Origin: Lepas anatifera
Lineage: Eukaryota; Arthropoda; Thecostraca; Lepadidae
DNA: 64,000 bases
Direction: 5' to 3'
NCBI GenBank assembly: GCA_034440635.1
Contig: JAOTON010001946.1
Location: forward strand, 1,084,001-1,148,000
Shown: one piece after another, positions 12,541 to 23,374 of the stretch
Position numbering within the stretch: the first letter of the stretch is position 1
How the letters are laid out: every line of letters begins with the position of its first letter
The notes under the pieces: generated by a model
What the model saw: only the letters and a program-made list of their open reading frames with translations
What the model was told of the DNA's origin: nothing
Database searches by the model: none
Translations under genes and position numbers: made by a program

Positions 12541-12840
12541 TGTTGGCTGTGCTCGCTCCTGTTTTTAAGCCTTCTCTGTGTTATTTTACTTTTTATGGTG
12601 TGCGATTTGAGTCGCGAGTATCTGTTTTAATCCCAACGTCCGCGCATGGGTAGCAGCTAAGCCTTTAATCTGCAATCTCTTTTTCAGGTCTATAGTTAGA
12701 ATTCTAGTTTTTTCAGTTTTTCCTGTTATTGTTAGGATGTATACCGTCAGTGTGTTCCACTGTAAATAGGTTTGTAATGCTTGGACTCCGCCTGTAAGCG
12801 GATTTTATCTGCTGGCGATGGTGTTGAATAAATAAAAAAT
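12541..12840 (+). mobile_element. LINE 3' end (UTR) fragment
   Basis: The sequence ends TCCGCCTGTAAGCGGATTTT ... GCTGGCG ... GAATAAATAAAAAATG. A small hairpin followed by a short AATAAA repeat is typical of Jockey/CR1-like 3' UTR ends. The reading frame upstream (12291-12536) is not recognisable as RT. Confidence 0.5.
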
Positions 12841-12925
12841 GTACCCGGTAAGGAAGGCAGAAGTCCCCATACATCTATTGAAGCGTGTCAAATCCCTTAT
12901 AATCGGAGTTTACTCGGAAGTTTAA

Positions 12926-13715
12926 CACGCGCCCCGCTGGGGGAGGTGAAATTCGCCCCTCCCCTCCTAGTTTTCCCCAGATAACGAAAAAACGAAAGAG
13001 ACACAGAGCAACGAAACTACGGTTCCTTATCCCTGATCAATTCTACGCATCTAGCCAATTTTTTACGACAAATCATGTCAGGTCAAGGAGCTGCTCAAGA
13101 TCAAGCGACCCAGCCTCAAAACCTAAAATCACGAGTTTGAAGCGGCGCCTAAGGAACATCAGCCAATCGATCAGTTTGAAACTTTCACAATGTGATGAGG
13201 CCATTAGGGTCTACAAATCTGCTATCTCGGAATTTTTATATTGTTGACCTAAGGTGAGGTTAATTTTTTGGTCACTCCAAAATAAGTCTAGAGTGAAAAA
13301 TAGAAAATATGTTTGGAGAATATGAAGGTATTCGCAGTTGTTTCTACACAAATAAAGGTCAATTCCTGTTTCCCTGTTTATTTCCAATGGAGAGGTCATC
13401 ATCCGTACCTGATCCTAGGCCATCGATATGATAAATCATGGAACATATTTTGTAGTACTCGGTAGGCCTATGCAGTATAAGTTTCAATCCGATAGATTCA
13501 CCCATTTCTTACTTATGACACCTTAAAATTTGGAGGTGTGGTCACTTGGCCTGCACTGATCACCTGACCTGAGATGACTCAAGCTTAAATTTTGAGGAAA
13601 GTTTCGTAATTGGTCAAGGAAAAGGAGTACCAAGCATGGCGGCGCTTCGCGCCGCCGTTTTCTGTGCCTCTGGAAAAAACCGAGGACAGTGTTCAACCCC
13701 CCACCGGGGCGAGGG
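12926..13715 (+). mobile_element. E4, chimeric TTAA element (F1 left end, F3 right end)
   Basis: The left boundary is TTAA 12922-12925 followed by the F1 terminus CACGCGCCCCGCTGGGGG, and the left half aligns to E9/E10. The right half aligns to E11 and ends with the F3 terminus (reverse of CCCTCGCCCCGGTGGGG). The right TTAA is decayed to TTAG (13716-13719). A GC hairpin lies at 13638-13656. The swap point lies roughly at 13270-13370. Confidence 0.75.
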
Positions 13716-13719
13716 TTAG

Positions 13720-16700
13720 CCCACTGTCGTCTAATGCCTCGCTGGATTGATTGCTGAACGCACACTTGCTTGGTCTGGTTTGACTCGTTTAAGCCAAGTG
13801 TACGTGCAGTTAGTAATCCGTTGGGGTATTGAGACAACACTGGATCTAGTGCTTTTAAAGAAAGCAAGCCGTTGTCAGAAGAAGTAGCAGCTTTTCGCTC
13901 CGTGGTCCTATCTTACCACTTGCCAAAAAATGTATCCCCAGCATTACCGGTACAGGTGCCTGGCTGTGGCTTGCTGTGCCGTGCCTTTTGAATTACCGTG
14001 TAAACGACACCATAGTCCGCGTTGCCTCCCTTGGTCTCCAGTGAAATTTCTAGAAAGAAATACCTTTTACTTTATAATATTCTCATGTCCTGATAATAAC
14101 AACACTAGGATGTCACGGCATCGTTATCTGCTCGCAGCTCATTGGGAACAATGTTCCATTGTCAATTTACAACCAGAGTCTATAGTGGAAATCAAAATTG
14201 CAAATGTCATACCCCTTTTTGTTGACAAATGGTCAACCTCAAAGCACGATATGCAAAATGTGTTGCTAAAAATTAAACGCATGTCACGAAAACCTTCAAT
14301 AAGAACTATACTAATACAATCTTCATTTACAATATACAATAATGATTGACCAAGTATGACGTCACTTTGTCCAGCTTATTGAAAGGCAAACCAGGCTAGC
14401 CGATGTATGATCCAAGCATTTGGTGGTATCATTAAAACAATATTATTAACAGTCATTCCATAGGTCTCACAACTTCTCACGCTTAAGGTGGGAGGCAGCT
14501 GAAGCTGCGTGAATCTGGATTAGTCTGTGATCTCCGCTACACTCTCACTTGACTCCAGGCAGCGCGTTCGCCGTGCGCGACTGCCGTGGCTCTGAAGGTC
14601 GCCGCTCGCTCTCTGCGCGCCGCTCCAGATCCCATCAGGTCCGCGCACTCCTGCTTTCTTCCGCCTCCCATGCCACCAGCTCGCGGCGGCGGTGTCCAAG
14701 TACCGTATCATTCATGCGGGCGGCGGCGGCGCGTCCCCCGCTGCGTCCGCTGTTCGAGATCGCTGACCTTTCATCAGGAGCGTCCGCCGCAGATGTGGAA
14801 TACTCGGCACCACCACGTCCGGCCCCAGCTGCGCAGCTGGGGTCGCTCACCTTGGATGCCGGATCCAAAATAGACGGACCAGGTAGACGGACCATATCGC
14901 ATAATCTCGGACATGGTGCGATACATCGTGGAATACGACACCCGAGGCTGTGTACTGTGCTCATCACCCACGACAGAACACGGGCCACCGTCAGAAGATT
15001 CAATAAATCTCCTGGAAGATGGTGGGTGTAATGCACAAATTGTATCCCATACACTTCAACCAAATATTGATATATTTATGGTGGCAAAGAACTGAATGAA
15101 AACGTTGGTTTCGAATCTCTATCGCTGTTCATGATTGGTGAGTAGACGCAAGAACCAAAATATACTTGCCAATTATTTTTTCAAACTCTGGGTCGGTTGC
15201 AATGCCCGAAATTTGGGTGGTAAAGACTGCGAAAATAATCGTTTTCATTCGGTAATCGGGACAGCTTCATCCAGAATAAGAGCCCCCATAACGAACTTTT
15301 AAACGCTCGGCGCCTCCTGAAACTGTTATGGTGCCCTCCCCTCCCCCTGAGAAAAGTTCGATGCACCCCTGAAATGTTGCCTTCCCCTCTCCCTCCAGGA
15401 CACGTGTATCGGCACCCCCTCGAAATCGTTTGGCGTCCACCTGATAGGCTTATCTGCCGACAACGTACCGCCGCCTGCCCTGGTCTGGATGGCGCCCCCC
15501 CCCCTCTCCAGCCATGTGCCCTCTCCCGATAAGAAATCCTGGATCTGCCTATGCTAAAATCATTAACTCTCCGACTCGGGACTTCGAAATTGTTAAGAGG
15601 GTCAGAACAAGATAGGAGTGCCGTTTACACGGTAATTTAAATTTACGGCATAAGAAGGGCACAGACAGGGAAGGGCATACACATGACCTGACGTCAATCC
15701 TATGAGGCACTAGGCTTCAGATCGCCACGGGCACGGCTTAATTGCCTGCCTGTTTATTTTGCCTTGTTCTAGTAACAAAATTTTTGCTACTAGCTCGAAG
15801 AACAGAATAGGTCAAATTGACCTGAAGCACCGTGAAATTGACCAAAATTGTGATTATAGAAATGAATGGAATTTGTGTTGTGTTCTAGAACCTTGAGTTC
15901 AAATTCAACAATACATCCAAATGACCAGAGCAGTCCTGGGTTAGGGAAGTTTCATCCAAATCACCAGAATGATCCTAGATAAGGAGAACTTTCCGCTGTC
16001 TTACAATTTTTAAAAAGTCGACTGACCTGGGTTGAGATATCGATTGGCCTGGCCTGGTGCAGTAGGTCCAATCTTACCTAGTGTTCTACATACCGTGGAC
16101 ACATCCAGGCATATGTGCCGGTGATGCCAGGGACGAATTTTTGGGGGCATGTAGTAAGATAGGGCTATAGCGCGAAAAGCTGTTACTTCTTTGTCACAAC
16201 TTGCGTTCTTTACAAACACCAAATCCAACATTGTCTCACAACCCCTCTTGGTTCATGGCTGGATGCGGATTTCGGCTCTGCTGTGTCAAACCAAACCAAC
16301 TAGGACGGGTTAATAAATAACGCCGCTAAATTCTGAACGTGGAACCCTCCAAACCTAACACCAGACACGTTCCTCAGACTTCTTCTGAGGCAAGTAGGTG
16401 TCTATCTTAAAAAAGAGGTTCGTCCACAGGCATATTACTTTTGTATGACGATCTCTGATCATCCCGTTGTCATCTGATTAATTGGCCTGTCTAAACACAT
16501 AATCAAATGCCAAAAAGAAGAAACCATCTATAATTCGGAAAATTGGGATGTTTTTCTGTTTTACGTTGCAATATTTCGAGGGATGTATGGCTTAGTGGAT
16601 AGCATGAAACTCTCCTAACCCACCGTTCCCGGGTACAAGTCCCGACATAGCCTCTGAATGAGCCGATCTGACCCCCAAATCCCTCCCAACGGTGTGAGAG

Positions 16701-18509
16701 CTTATAAGGGTGTATAACCTTGGCAGTTGGATTCCTCCTTAGACTCCAATAATTAGTATTGCCAAAATTTGAATGAGGCTCTAAGACCTCTATTGCACCA
16801 GGCATCACTTATAACACATGCAATAAACACAAAATAAACGAACCTACCCATAGCTTTACAACGAATGATGAAACCGACCTATTAATTTGATCTGCATCGA
16901 AACAACGCGTGTCTCATCTCCATCTTCGTCAAAATCTTCTGAAAATGTTTGTACCCAATTACCTTCCTTCTGCTTTTACCCAGCATGGACTTTAGACCTC
17001 CCCGTGGGAGCGGGATGGTGTAGTGGTCAATAAGCTTACTTCCCTACTCTCGGTAGGACATGCGATGACTAAAACCATCATCACTTTTTTCGGTCTTCCT
17101 ATTCGAACCCAACGATTTCACCAATGTAAAGAGGACACTCACAATTATTTGGCATAATTTTCTAGCCGATCCTGACTGCGACTTTTTCGGCTTAAGCATA
17201 CGTGATTTGCGCGGAAATTTCATGCTCAAAGTATAACATTATCAAAACGATTTCACGGTATTCTTAGAAACACCTATAGTCATGTTTTTGTGACCAGAAG
17301 GTTACAGAAACATGAAAGCTCACAGTCAGGGGGGCCACCACGGAATTTTCGCAGGGGGGACAGACCCGGACTGGTGCTGACCGGAGGAGGCGAATTTTGA
17401 GCATATTCGGTAACTGACAGCATTAATGACCATTGACCCAAACATTTTGGGGGACGTCCACCCGTCCCCGTCCCCGCTTTCGGCACCCATGCTCACAGTG
17501 ATATGCTTTTGCTATGGATGGATAGGTACGTGTAAGGATTTTTTATTCTCGCCTAAAATCGTGCAGTTACTTTTGGCAATATTCCGGTATGGAAAAAGTA
17601 TCATGTTTCAGCACCTGTGAAATCGCAATGGCAGACTAAAAAAATGATTTCCAAAAATGTTTGATTATTGTTTGAAAATGTTGATTGAAAATGTTTGTAA
17701 TTTGTTTGAAAAAGTTTGATATAATTTCTGAAAAATTATTTTCAAGGGTTTCATCCAGTTTTTTTTGCCCGCTGCATCACTGTGCTACATGGGAAGGAAA
17801 GGTCAGCACTGTCATTATCTACGGGCGAATACAACTTCTCATTACCTTTTCTGGCACCTGGTATGCAGCCAATTTGTCTGCTCATGCTGTGGGAGATACA
17901 AAGCGAGTTCAACGACCTTAGGGAGGCGAGATCACCAGTATTCCGGGAGAAAACACTGAATCTAAAAATACTAGGACGAATGAATCTACAGCCCCCAACA
18001 GATCTCGGGAACTAGCAGTGATACGGGAAAACTTAAAACGGCACTGAAAGAACCATAGCATCTTCTTCTGTTGGGCCAAGTTTGAGCGATATCCGTCAGT
18101 CTGTGAGGTCACAGGGGCCCGAAACGGTTCAAATTTGGACCAGTTTAGGAAATCTCTTATAAATTGGGAACCATAAAATCAAGCACGAAGACAAAGGCAT
18201 CCAGGTGTTTTCTTGAAACAAGGACTTGAATTATATGCGAAATGATCTTCTTGGGTTACAAAGTGACCTTGGCCGCTAAAGACTTTGACCTCGAATGTTG
18301 TAAATACAAACATTTTCGGAATTCCTACTTTTGGAAACCTCTGGCGACGGCTTTATTGAACTGACGTCAATATCATAGGCGTGGGCCAGGGCGCCACTAC
18401 CCCCTCCCATTTTTCCGTGGTGGGTCCCCCCGCAACGAAGATAAAAATATATGCAATTGTAGCATCAAACAAGAAACCCAAACTGGCTCGATAGCTTGCC
18501 TGGGAAACC
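13720..18509. other. No confident gene; one GC-rich patch
   Basis: 14530-14880 is GC-rich and open on both strands (160 codons +, 142 codons -). A minus-strand donor-like CAAG followed by GTGAGC sits near 14853. It could be a first exon or promoter region, but there is no domain support. At 17009-17060 a TGGTGTAGTGGTC motif resembles a tRNA A box without a good B box. The remainder is featureless apart from the SINE at 16580. Confidence 0.35.
16580..16732 (+). mobile_element. tRNA-derived SINE, diverged
   Basis: A box TGGCTTAGTGG (16588-16598) and B box GGTACAAGTCC (16632-16642) are present, followed by the same body (AGCCTCTGAATGAG ... CCAACGGTGTGAGAG ... TTGGCAGTTGG) as the copy at 27122. 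The tail is truncated. Confidence 0.8.
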
Positions 18510-20160
18510 TCTTAAACTTACCTGTGCACCTAAACTGATCTGAGGCCCTATGAACCGATTTTAGGGCCCTCTGAGATGTTCGGGGTCCTGAGCTGGCCTC
18601 TGATCCCATACGAGCTAATCTGGGCCCTTTAAGCTGAACTGAGTGCCCCTGAGATGGTTTGGGTAGCATGAACTGTTCTAGGGTCCCTAAACTGAGCTAA
18701 GGGCCGTGAGCTTGAGCGGGGCCCCTTGAGCTGGCCAAAGACCCAATATCAGCCGACCTGGGAGGCCCCTGAGCTGAGCTTGGACTGCAAAGCTAATCTT
18801 GACCCCTGAGCTGACCTGGGTCCTCTGTGCTGCACGAGAAGCCCTAAGCTACTCTGGGGCTCCTACACAGTAATAGAGCTCCTGAGCTGAGCTTGGGGTC
18901 ATACGCTTTAATTGGCCCCTTGAGCTGTTCTGAGACCCTATATCCGCCAACCTGGGTGCCCCTGAGCTGAGCTTGGTCCCCAAAGCTAGTCTAGGCCCTA
19001 AGCTAATTTAGAAACCCCTGTGCTGGACTGGGCGACCCCTGAACTGGTATGGTGCCCCTTGCATAGTTTTGGAACCCCTGAGCTGAGCTGGGGGTCATGA
19101 GCTTGAATTGCCTCTTGAGCTGTTTTGAGACCTATTCAAGCCACCCTGGGGCTCCATCAGCTAAACTCGGGCCCTAAGTTAATCTGGGTACCCCCTGTGC
19201 TAAACTAGGGCCTCTGAGCTGGTATGGGGCCCCCTGAACTCTTCTAGTGTCTCTGGGCTAAGCGGCCGTGAGCTTTGATGGAGCCTCTTAAAGGGAATGT
19301 GGCACCTTGGTCGAGTCCTGGAATTTAGAGTAACTAGGCGTACTTTTAGCCGAAAATAATGAAAACACTCATGATTTCTCTGAAAAATGTACAATAAGCT
19401 CAATATTTTTATTTTTGAAATGCTCCTCTAGAGCAAAACATAAATATCTGCCAGTGGATGATGTCATGATCTGGCAACCACTACCATACTCGAAACGCTT
19501 CAACGGCTTCGATTGGCTGATGCTCATCGTGACGTCAGCATAGGTATGTCGTCTCACCAACAGCCATGGCAACTGTGGCCTGCTGCTAAGGGTACATGAG
19601 AGGTACATTGCAGGTAGGTTTTAAGCTTTTTGCTACGGAAATTTCGAGTTCCAAGAAAAATGATATATTGATTACCGGGTTTTCCGACTTCCTTTACAAC
19701 TTGGCTATCTCAGTTAAAATCACGTTATGAAGGTGCCACATTCCCTTTAAGCACCCTATACCAGTCGATCTGGGGGCCCCTGAGCTGATCCAGGCTCCCA
19801 AAGCTAATATGGGACCCTGAGCTGGTCTGGGACCCCTGAGCTGTTTTAGAGTCACCGAGCTGGGATCCGTGAGCTTGAACAAATCCCTTGAGCTGTTTTG
19901 AGACCCTATATAAGCCGACCTGGGGACCTTTGAGATGAACCAGGCCCCTAAGCTAATCTGCCCCCTCCCCCTGTGCAAATCTAGGCTCCCCTGTGCTGAG
20001 CTTCTAGGGGCCCTGTGCTTATGTGAGGTCCCTTAATGACCTGGTCTTGAGGCCCATGAAGTAGTCTAGGCCCCTTGAGCTGACTGATTTGGTTCCTGAG
20101 CCATGTTCTGGGCCTTGTGGGCCTCTAAGATGATCTTATGCCCCCTGAGTGGCATAAGCA
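18510..20160. repeat. Degenerate GAGCTG satellite, interrupted by M2
   Basis: About 1.2 kb (18510-19287 and 19751-20160) consists of short units built on CCTGAGCTGATCTGGGGCCC with variable spacing, roughly 25-35 bp. Nearly every unit is diverged, so this is old. It has no convincing coding frame. Confidence 0.8.
19292..19746 (-). mobile_element. M2, 455-bp TTAA MITE inside the GAGCTG satellite
   Basis: It lies between TTAA 19288-19291 and 19747-19750, with perfect AGGGAATGTGGCACCTT ends. It interrupts the satellite at 18.5-20.2 kb, which resumes on the other side. It contains GTGACGTCA (CRE-like) near 19530. Confidence 0.9.
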
Positions 20161-20395
20161 TAGGACCCAAGGGCCCGGGGGCCACTGCCACCCCCCCCAC
20201 ACTTTTCTGTTGGTTTGCCTCCGCAACGAATATACAAATATCAGCAATGTAACATAAAATAAGAAACCCAAATGGGCCCGGTAGCTTGTCTGGGAAAGTT
20301 TCAGTTCCGTAGCAATAGAGCCAGATTGATATTCGCTTAGGGAATCCGCCAGGCCTTGAACCCGGGATGGCTGCGTAGAAAGCATGCACACTTTT

Positions 20396-20567
20396 TGGGG
20401 CTTATCGACGCACCAACTGCCAGGGTTATATGACATCGCCAACTGTCACCCTGTTGGAAGGGTTTCTTAAGAGTCAAATTGCTCCTAGCTCCAGGAATCC
20501 GCCGGGCCTTAAACTCGGGTCGACCGCGTGGAAAGCAAGGCTGCTAACCACTATACCACCGTACCCC
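20396..20567 (-). mobile_element. tRNA-derived SINE, minus strand
   Basis: It runs from TTGGGGCTTATCGACGCACC to ACCACTATACCACCGTACCC. Inverted, the head reads GGTGGTATAGTGGTTAGCA (A box), with a diverged B box in the CGAGTTTAAGGCC region. A second partial SINE head lies immediately before it (20335-20392). Confidence 0.75.
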
Positions 20568-22028
20568 CACCTCCTCAGCATCACAAAGCTGGCCATCAAG
20601 TACGTACTTGATTCATATTACAGTTGCAGTCATACTGGAACTCTGCATTTTAGTCATCGAAATACAGCAAGGAGGATTTATTGTAACTACCCTTTACCTA
20701 AAACAATCCCTAATGCTGTAAAGAAGGGATCCGTAATAACCTAAATCAATGTTCCCGTTTTTGTCATTCAATAAGTAATTAAAGTTAATTAAACATAGCG
20801 AAGTGAGGCCAGTTGGTATTCAATAATTGTTTGCAGTTTTCTAAACAACTTTTAATTTTGTAAATATGATGAAACGGTCCCAAACATCTGTAAATACAAA
20901 GAAATGCGTTCTTGGTTAAAATAATTGAGTCATCCATAAGAGCTTAAACATGTATTTAACCTTCGAAAAATGTACACGCATAAAGACAAAAAAACAGTTT
21001 TTACTTTTTACTGTGATTTATTTCACCATAATACAGCTCAAAATCATGGGGCAAAATCTAATGTATCAATTTTTCATATTTCGACAACCTAGTGTGCATG
21101 CGTGCCTTATTGACACCAAACAAGCTATTTAAAATTGTTCATAATTATGGGCCCCTGTGGGCTGGGCCCCCTTCAGGTGGGCCCCCTCTAAGGTTGGCCC
21201 TCCGCTTTTCAAACCGTTCCCACGCCCCTGGTCAATATGATTATAACGATGCTATGTTAACGATTAATTTTCCGCAATCAGGTTAATTTATAGCTACGAT
21301 ACTCGCGCAATAGTTTGAATGTAATTTTGTCTTCACTTACATGTTTTTTCTATTGATCTTAGCAATCTGTTGATCTGCCTAAACTTAAAGTTGCATTGCA
21401 TAGACTTAGAAATGGCGTTATAACTTGGTGATCTGACCTGGCACTATGCCAATTTTCGGCCATTAGCTATCAAATTGATCACTGAGAAATATGCAAAGCG
21501 ACACACCCTTCATTCAACTAGATTTAGAGTCTTTAGCAAAAAAAGCAAGGCGGGCTCCTACTGAACCCCCCTGGCGGCAACGGGTTAAATGGAAGGCAAC
21601 GCCCCAGGAAAGAGGAACGGTACTTCAGGTACAGGCACATCCCGAGCTGTCACTTACATGCACATTGGTGGCAAGTGCGAGCCTGGATGGAATTGTGTGG
21701 CTTGGCATACTCCTATGTAACTCTGCCTGAGCTCAGTATTGAGAAGCCGACTCAGTCGACATGCACCGACATCACCTGCGGTGGGTTTGCGCACTGTCCG
21801 CTCCCTATTACAGCAGCTTCTCGCCTCAGCCGCTGTTCGATTTGTGTGGGCGCCGACCTTTGGCACCATCGAACACCGGTGTGGCGTCATTGATGGGTCA
21901 TCATTTTCGCATTGTCGACAGGCCACGCGCCGGCGCCGCCGGTCGCGTCTGAAGAGAGCCCGAGGTCCGCGGCACGAGGCCGTCCCTGTCGCGGCTTCGG
22001 CGAGGTCGGCCCGCCGTCGACCGCAGGC
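20568..22028. other. No gene seen upstream of the 22-kb promoter candidate
   Basis: AT-rich until about 21740, then GC-rich into the candidate promoter. The Arg-rich frame 21739-22038 reflects composition. Confidence 0.4.
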
Positions 22029-22064
22029 TTTAAAGTGAGCGTGGTACGGTGACCCGTGTCAGTT
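22029..22064 (+). promoter_or_regulatory. Candidate core promoter: TTTAAA box plus TCAGTT initiator
   Basis: A TTTAAA box (22029-22034) lies 30 bp upstream of TCAGTT (22059-22064), which matches the arthropod initiator TCAGTY with A+1 at 22061. The surrounding 21740-22200 region is markedly more GC-rich than its neighbours. A clear splice donor follows about 70 bp downstream. No transcript data are available, so this is an inference from motif spacing. Confidence 0.4.
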
Positions 22065-22133
22065 AGCGTGTGTGTGTCAGGGCAGAGTGCGGCGCTGACG
22101 TCCGACTGACCACCGCCGCCAGAGCAGCACCAG
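22061..22133 (+). other. Candidate non-coding first exon
   Basis: Running from the predicted initiator, this 73-nt segment has no ATG and ends CAG followed by GTGAGT, a near-consensus 5' splice site at 22134. It looks like a 5' UTR exon of a plus-strand gene whose coding exons lie further right, possibly outside the window. Linking it to the gene at 49643 would require a 27-kb intron and is speculation. Confidence 0.35.
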
Positions 22134-22609
22134 GTGAGTGCTTCGCCATCGTACCGCAGATGGCAGCACCGGCGACAGCGAGGAAGCGCTCGCACGTTGA
22201 ACATTTACAGCGGTACAGGGGATTTAATTCTGCAGTGTCTGCTGTTCTCACTCACGCGTGAAAATAGATAATGCGTTTGGAATTACAATCATAATCTTGC
22301 AAATAGCGATACGCGATTACGAGATGACTTCTTGACCAGAGTGTGGCTAAAAACTACAACAAAATGAGTGGTTATGGAATAGTGTTATGCGAATATAGTT
22401 ATCTGGGAAGTCTATATTTCCTCCATCCTGAACTATTGAGGTTTTGAAAACCTTGGAGTTTCCCTTTCAGATGTATTTTAGGCTATAATCTCCAGTCAGC
22501 ACATGGCAGCAGGCCCAGATTAAGAATCACCCCGCGGGAAATGCAAAAATTGGGTTCCTCTGGCTTTCCCTGATTAACATAAAACAATAGAAACACATAT
22601 AGTTACAGC

Positions 22610-23340
22610 TTACAGTGGGTGCCTTATCCCAGATCAATTTGACGCATTCCAAACAATTTTTGGGTCAGATCATCTCAAGTTAATGGGCGATTTGAGGTCA
22701 TTTGACTCAACCTCGAAATACGACACCATAGTTTCGCAGAGGAGCCAAAGAAACATCTACCAGCTGATCACTTCCCAATCATAAGCATAAGATCAGTTCA
22801 TTTGGGTATACATGTTTACCATCTGATAATTTTAGTATTATTGACCTTAGGTGGAATCTATTTTTAGGTCCAAAATTCATTATACCTAAGCACATGGAAA
22901 GAAATTCAAACGGCTCCTCTTTAGTACATATAGGTCATCTCTAGTTGGAAGAGATAATACCAAGTATTTTTAGGACGTTCCTAATAATCAAGTTTAATAT
23001 TTTGTCATCTGACCTCTCATAGGTCATCAGAGGCCACCTGAGCAGCCTGTGATTCCTTTATCAGTAGCATCACGCTGAATTGAGGTACAGTTTTGTTTTT
23101 ATGTCGTTGTGTTAGCTTGTCACTGGGAGTTGATTGAAATGTAATGAGAACAAATCAATTCAATATGAGACAATGCCCAGTCTTGAAGTCAGAGCATCTC
23201 CAGTACTTGATCTAGCAGGACCATATCGCCTTGCCACGATGTGAGGATTCCGAGTTAAGTCAATTTCATGCAAAAGAAGAAAAATCTGTTTAAGGTTAAT
23301 TGCAATCAGGGAGATATAATCGACCTTGCAAGACTTCATT
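22610..23340 (+). mobile_element. Eroded F1-like relic
   Basis: The start (CCTTATCCCAGATCAATTTGACGCATTC) resembles the left interior of E9 at 40780-40810, and TGACCT/AGGTCA motifs recur (for example 22840 and 23010). The similarity is weak and no termini survive. Confidence 0.35.
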
Positions 23341-23374
23341 TGACAAATTAACCCGAGGATTCTACCCCGCCGTC

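Noticed and set aside
13930..14349. 139-codon plus-strand frame
   Set aside because: No recognisable domain and the opposite strand is also open; AT-rich chance frame is more likely.
14549..15063. Overlapping 160- and 142-codon frames
   Set aside because: Open on both strands because of high GC content. No domain, so neither is called as a gene.
15290..15540. Pyrimidine-rich CCCTCCCC tracts as a regulatory array
   Set aside because: The pattern is irregular and matches degenerate repeat debris seen elsewhere (for example 17340-17490).
17009..17060. tRNA gene suggested by TGGTGTAGTGGTC
   Set aside because: An A-box-like motif only; no B box or cloverleaf could be formed.
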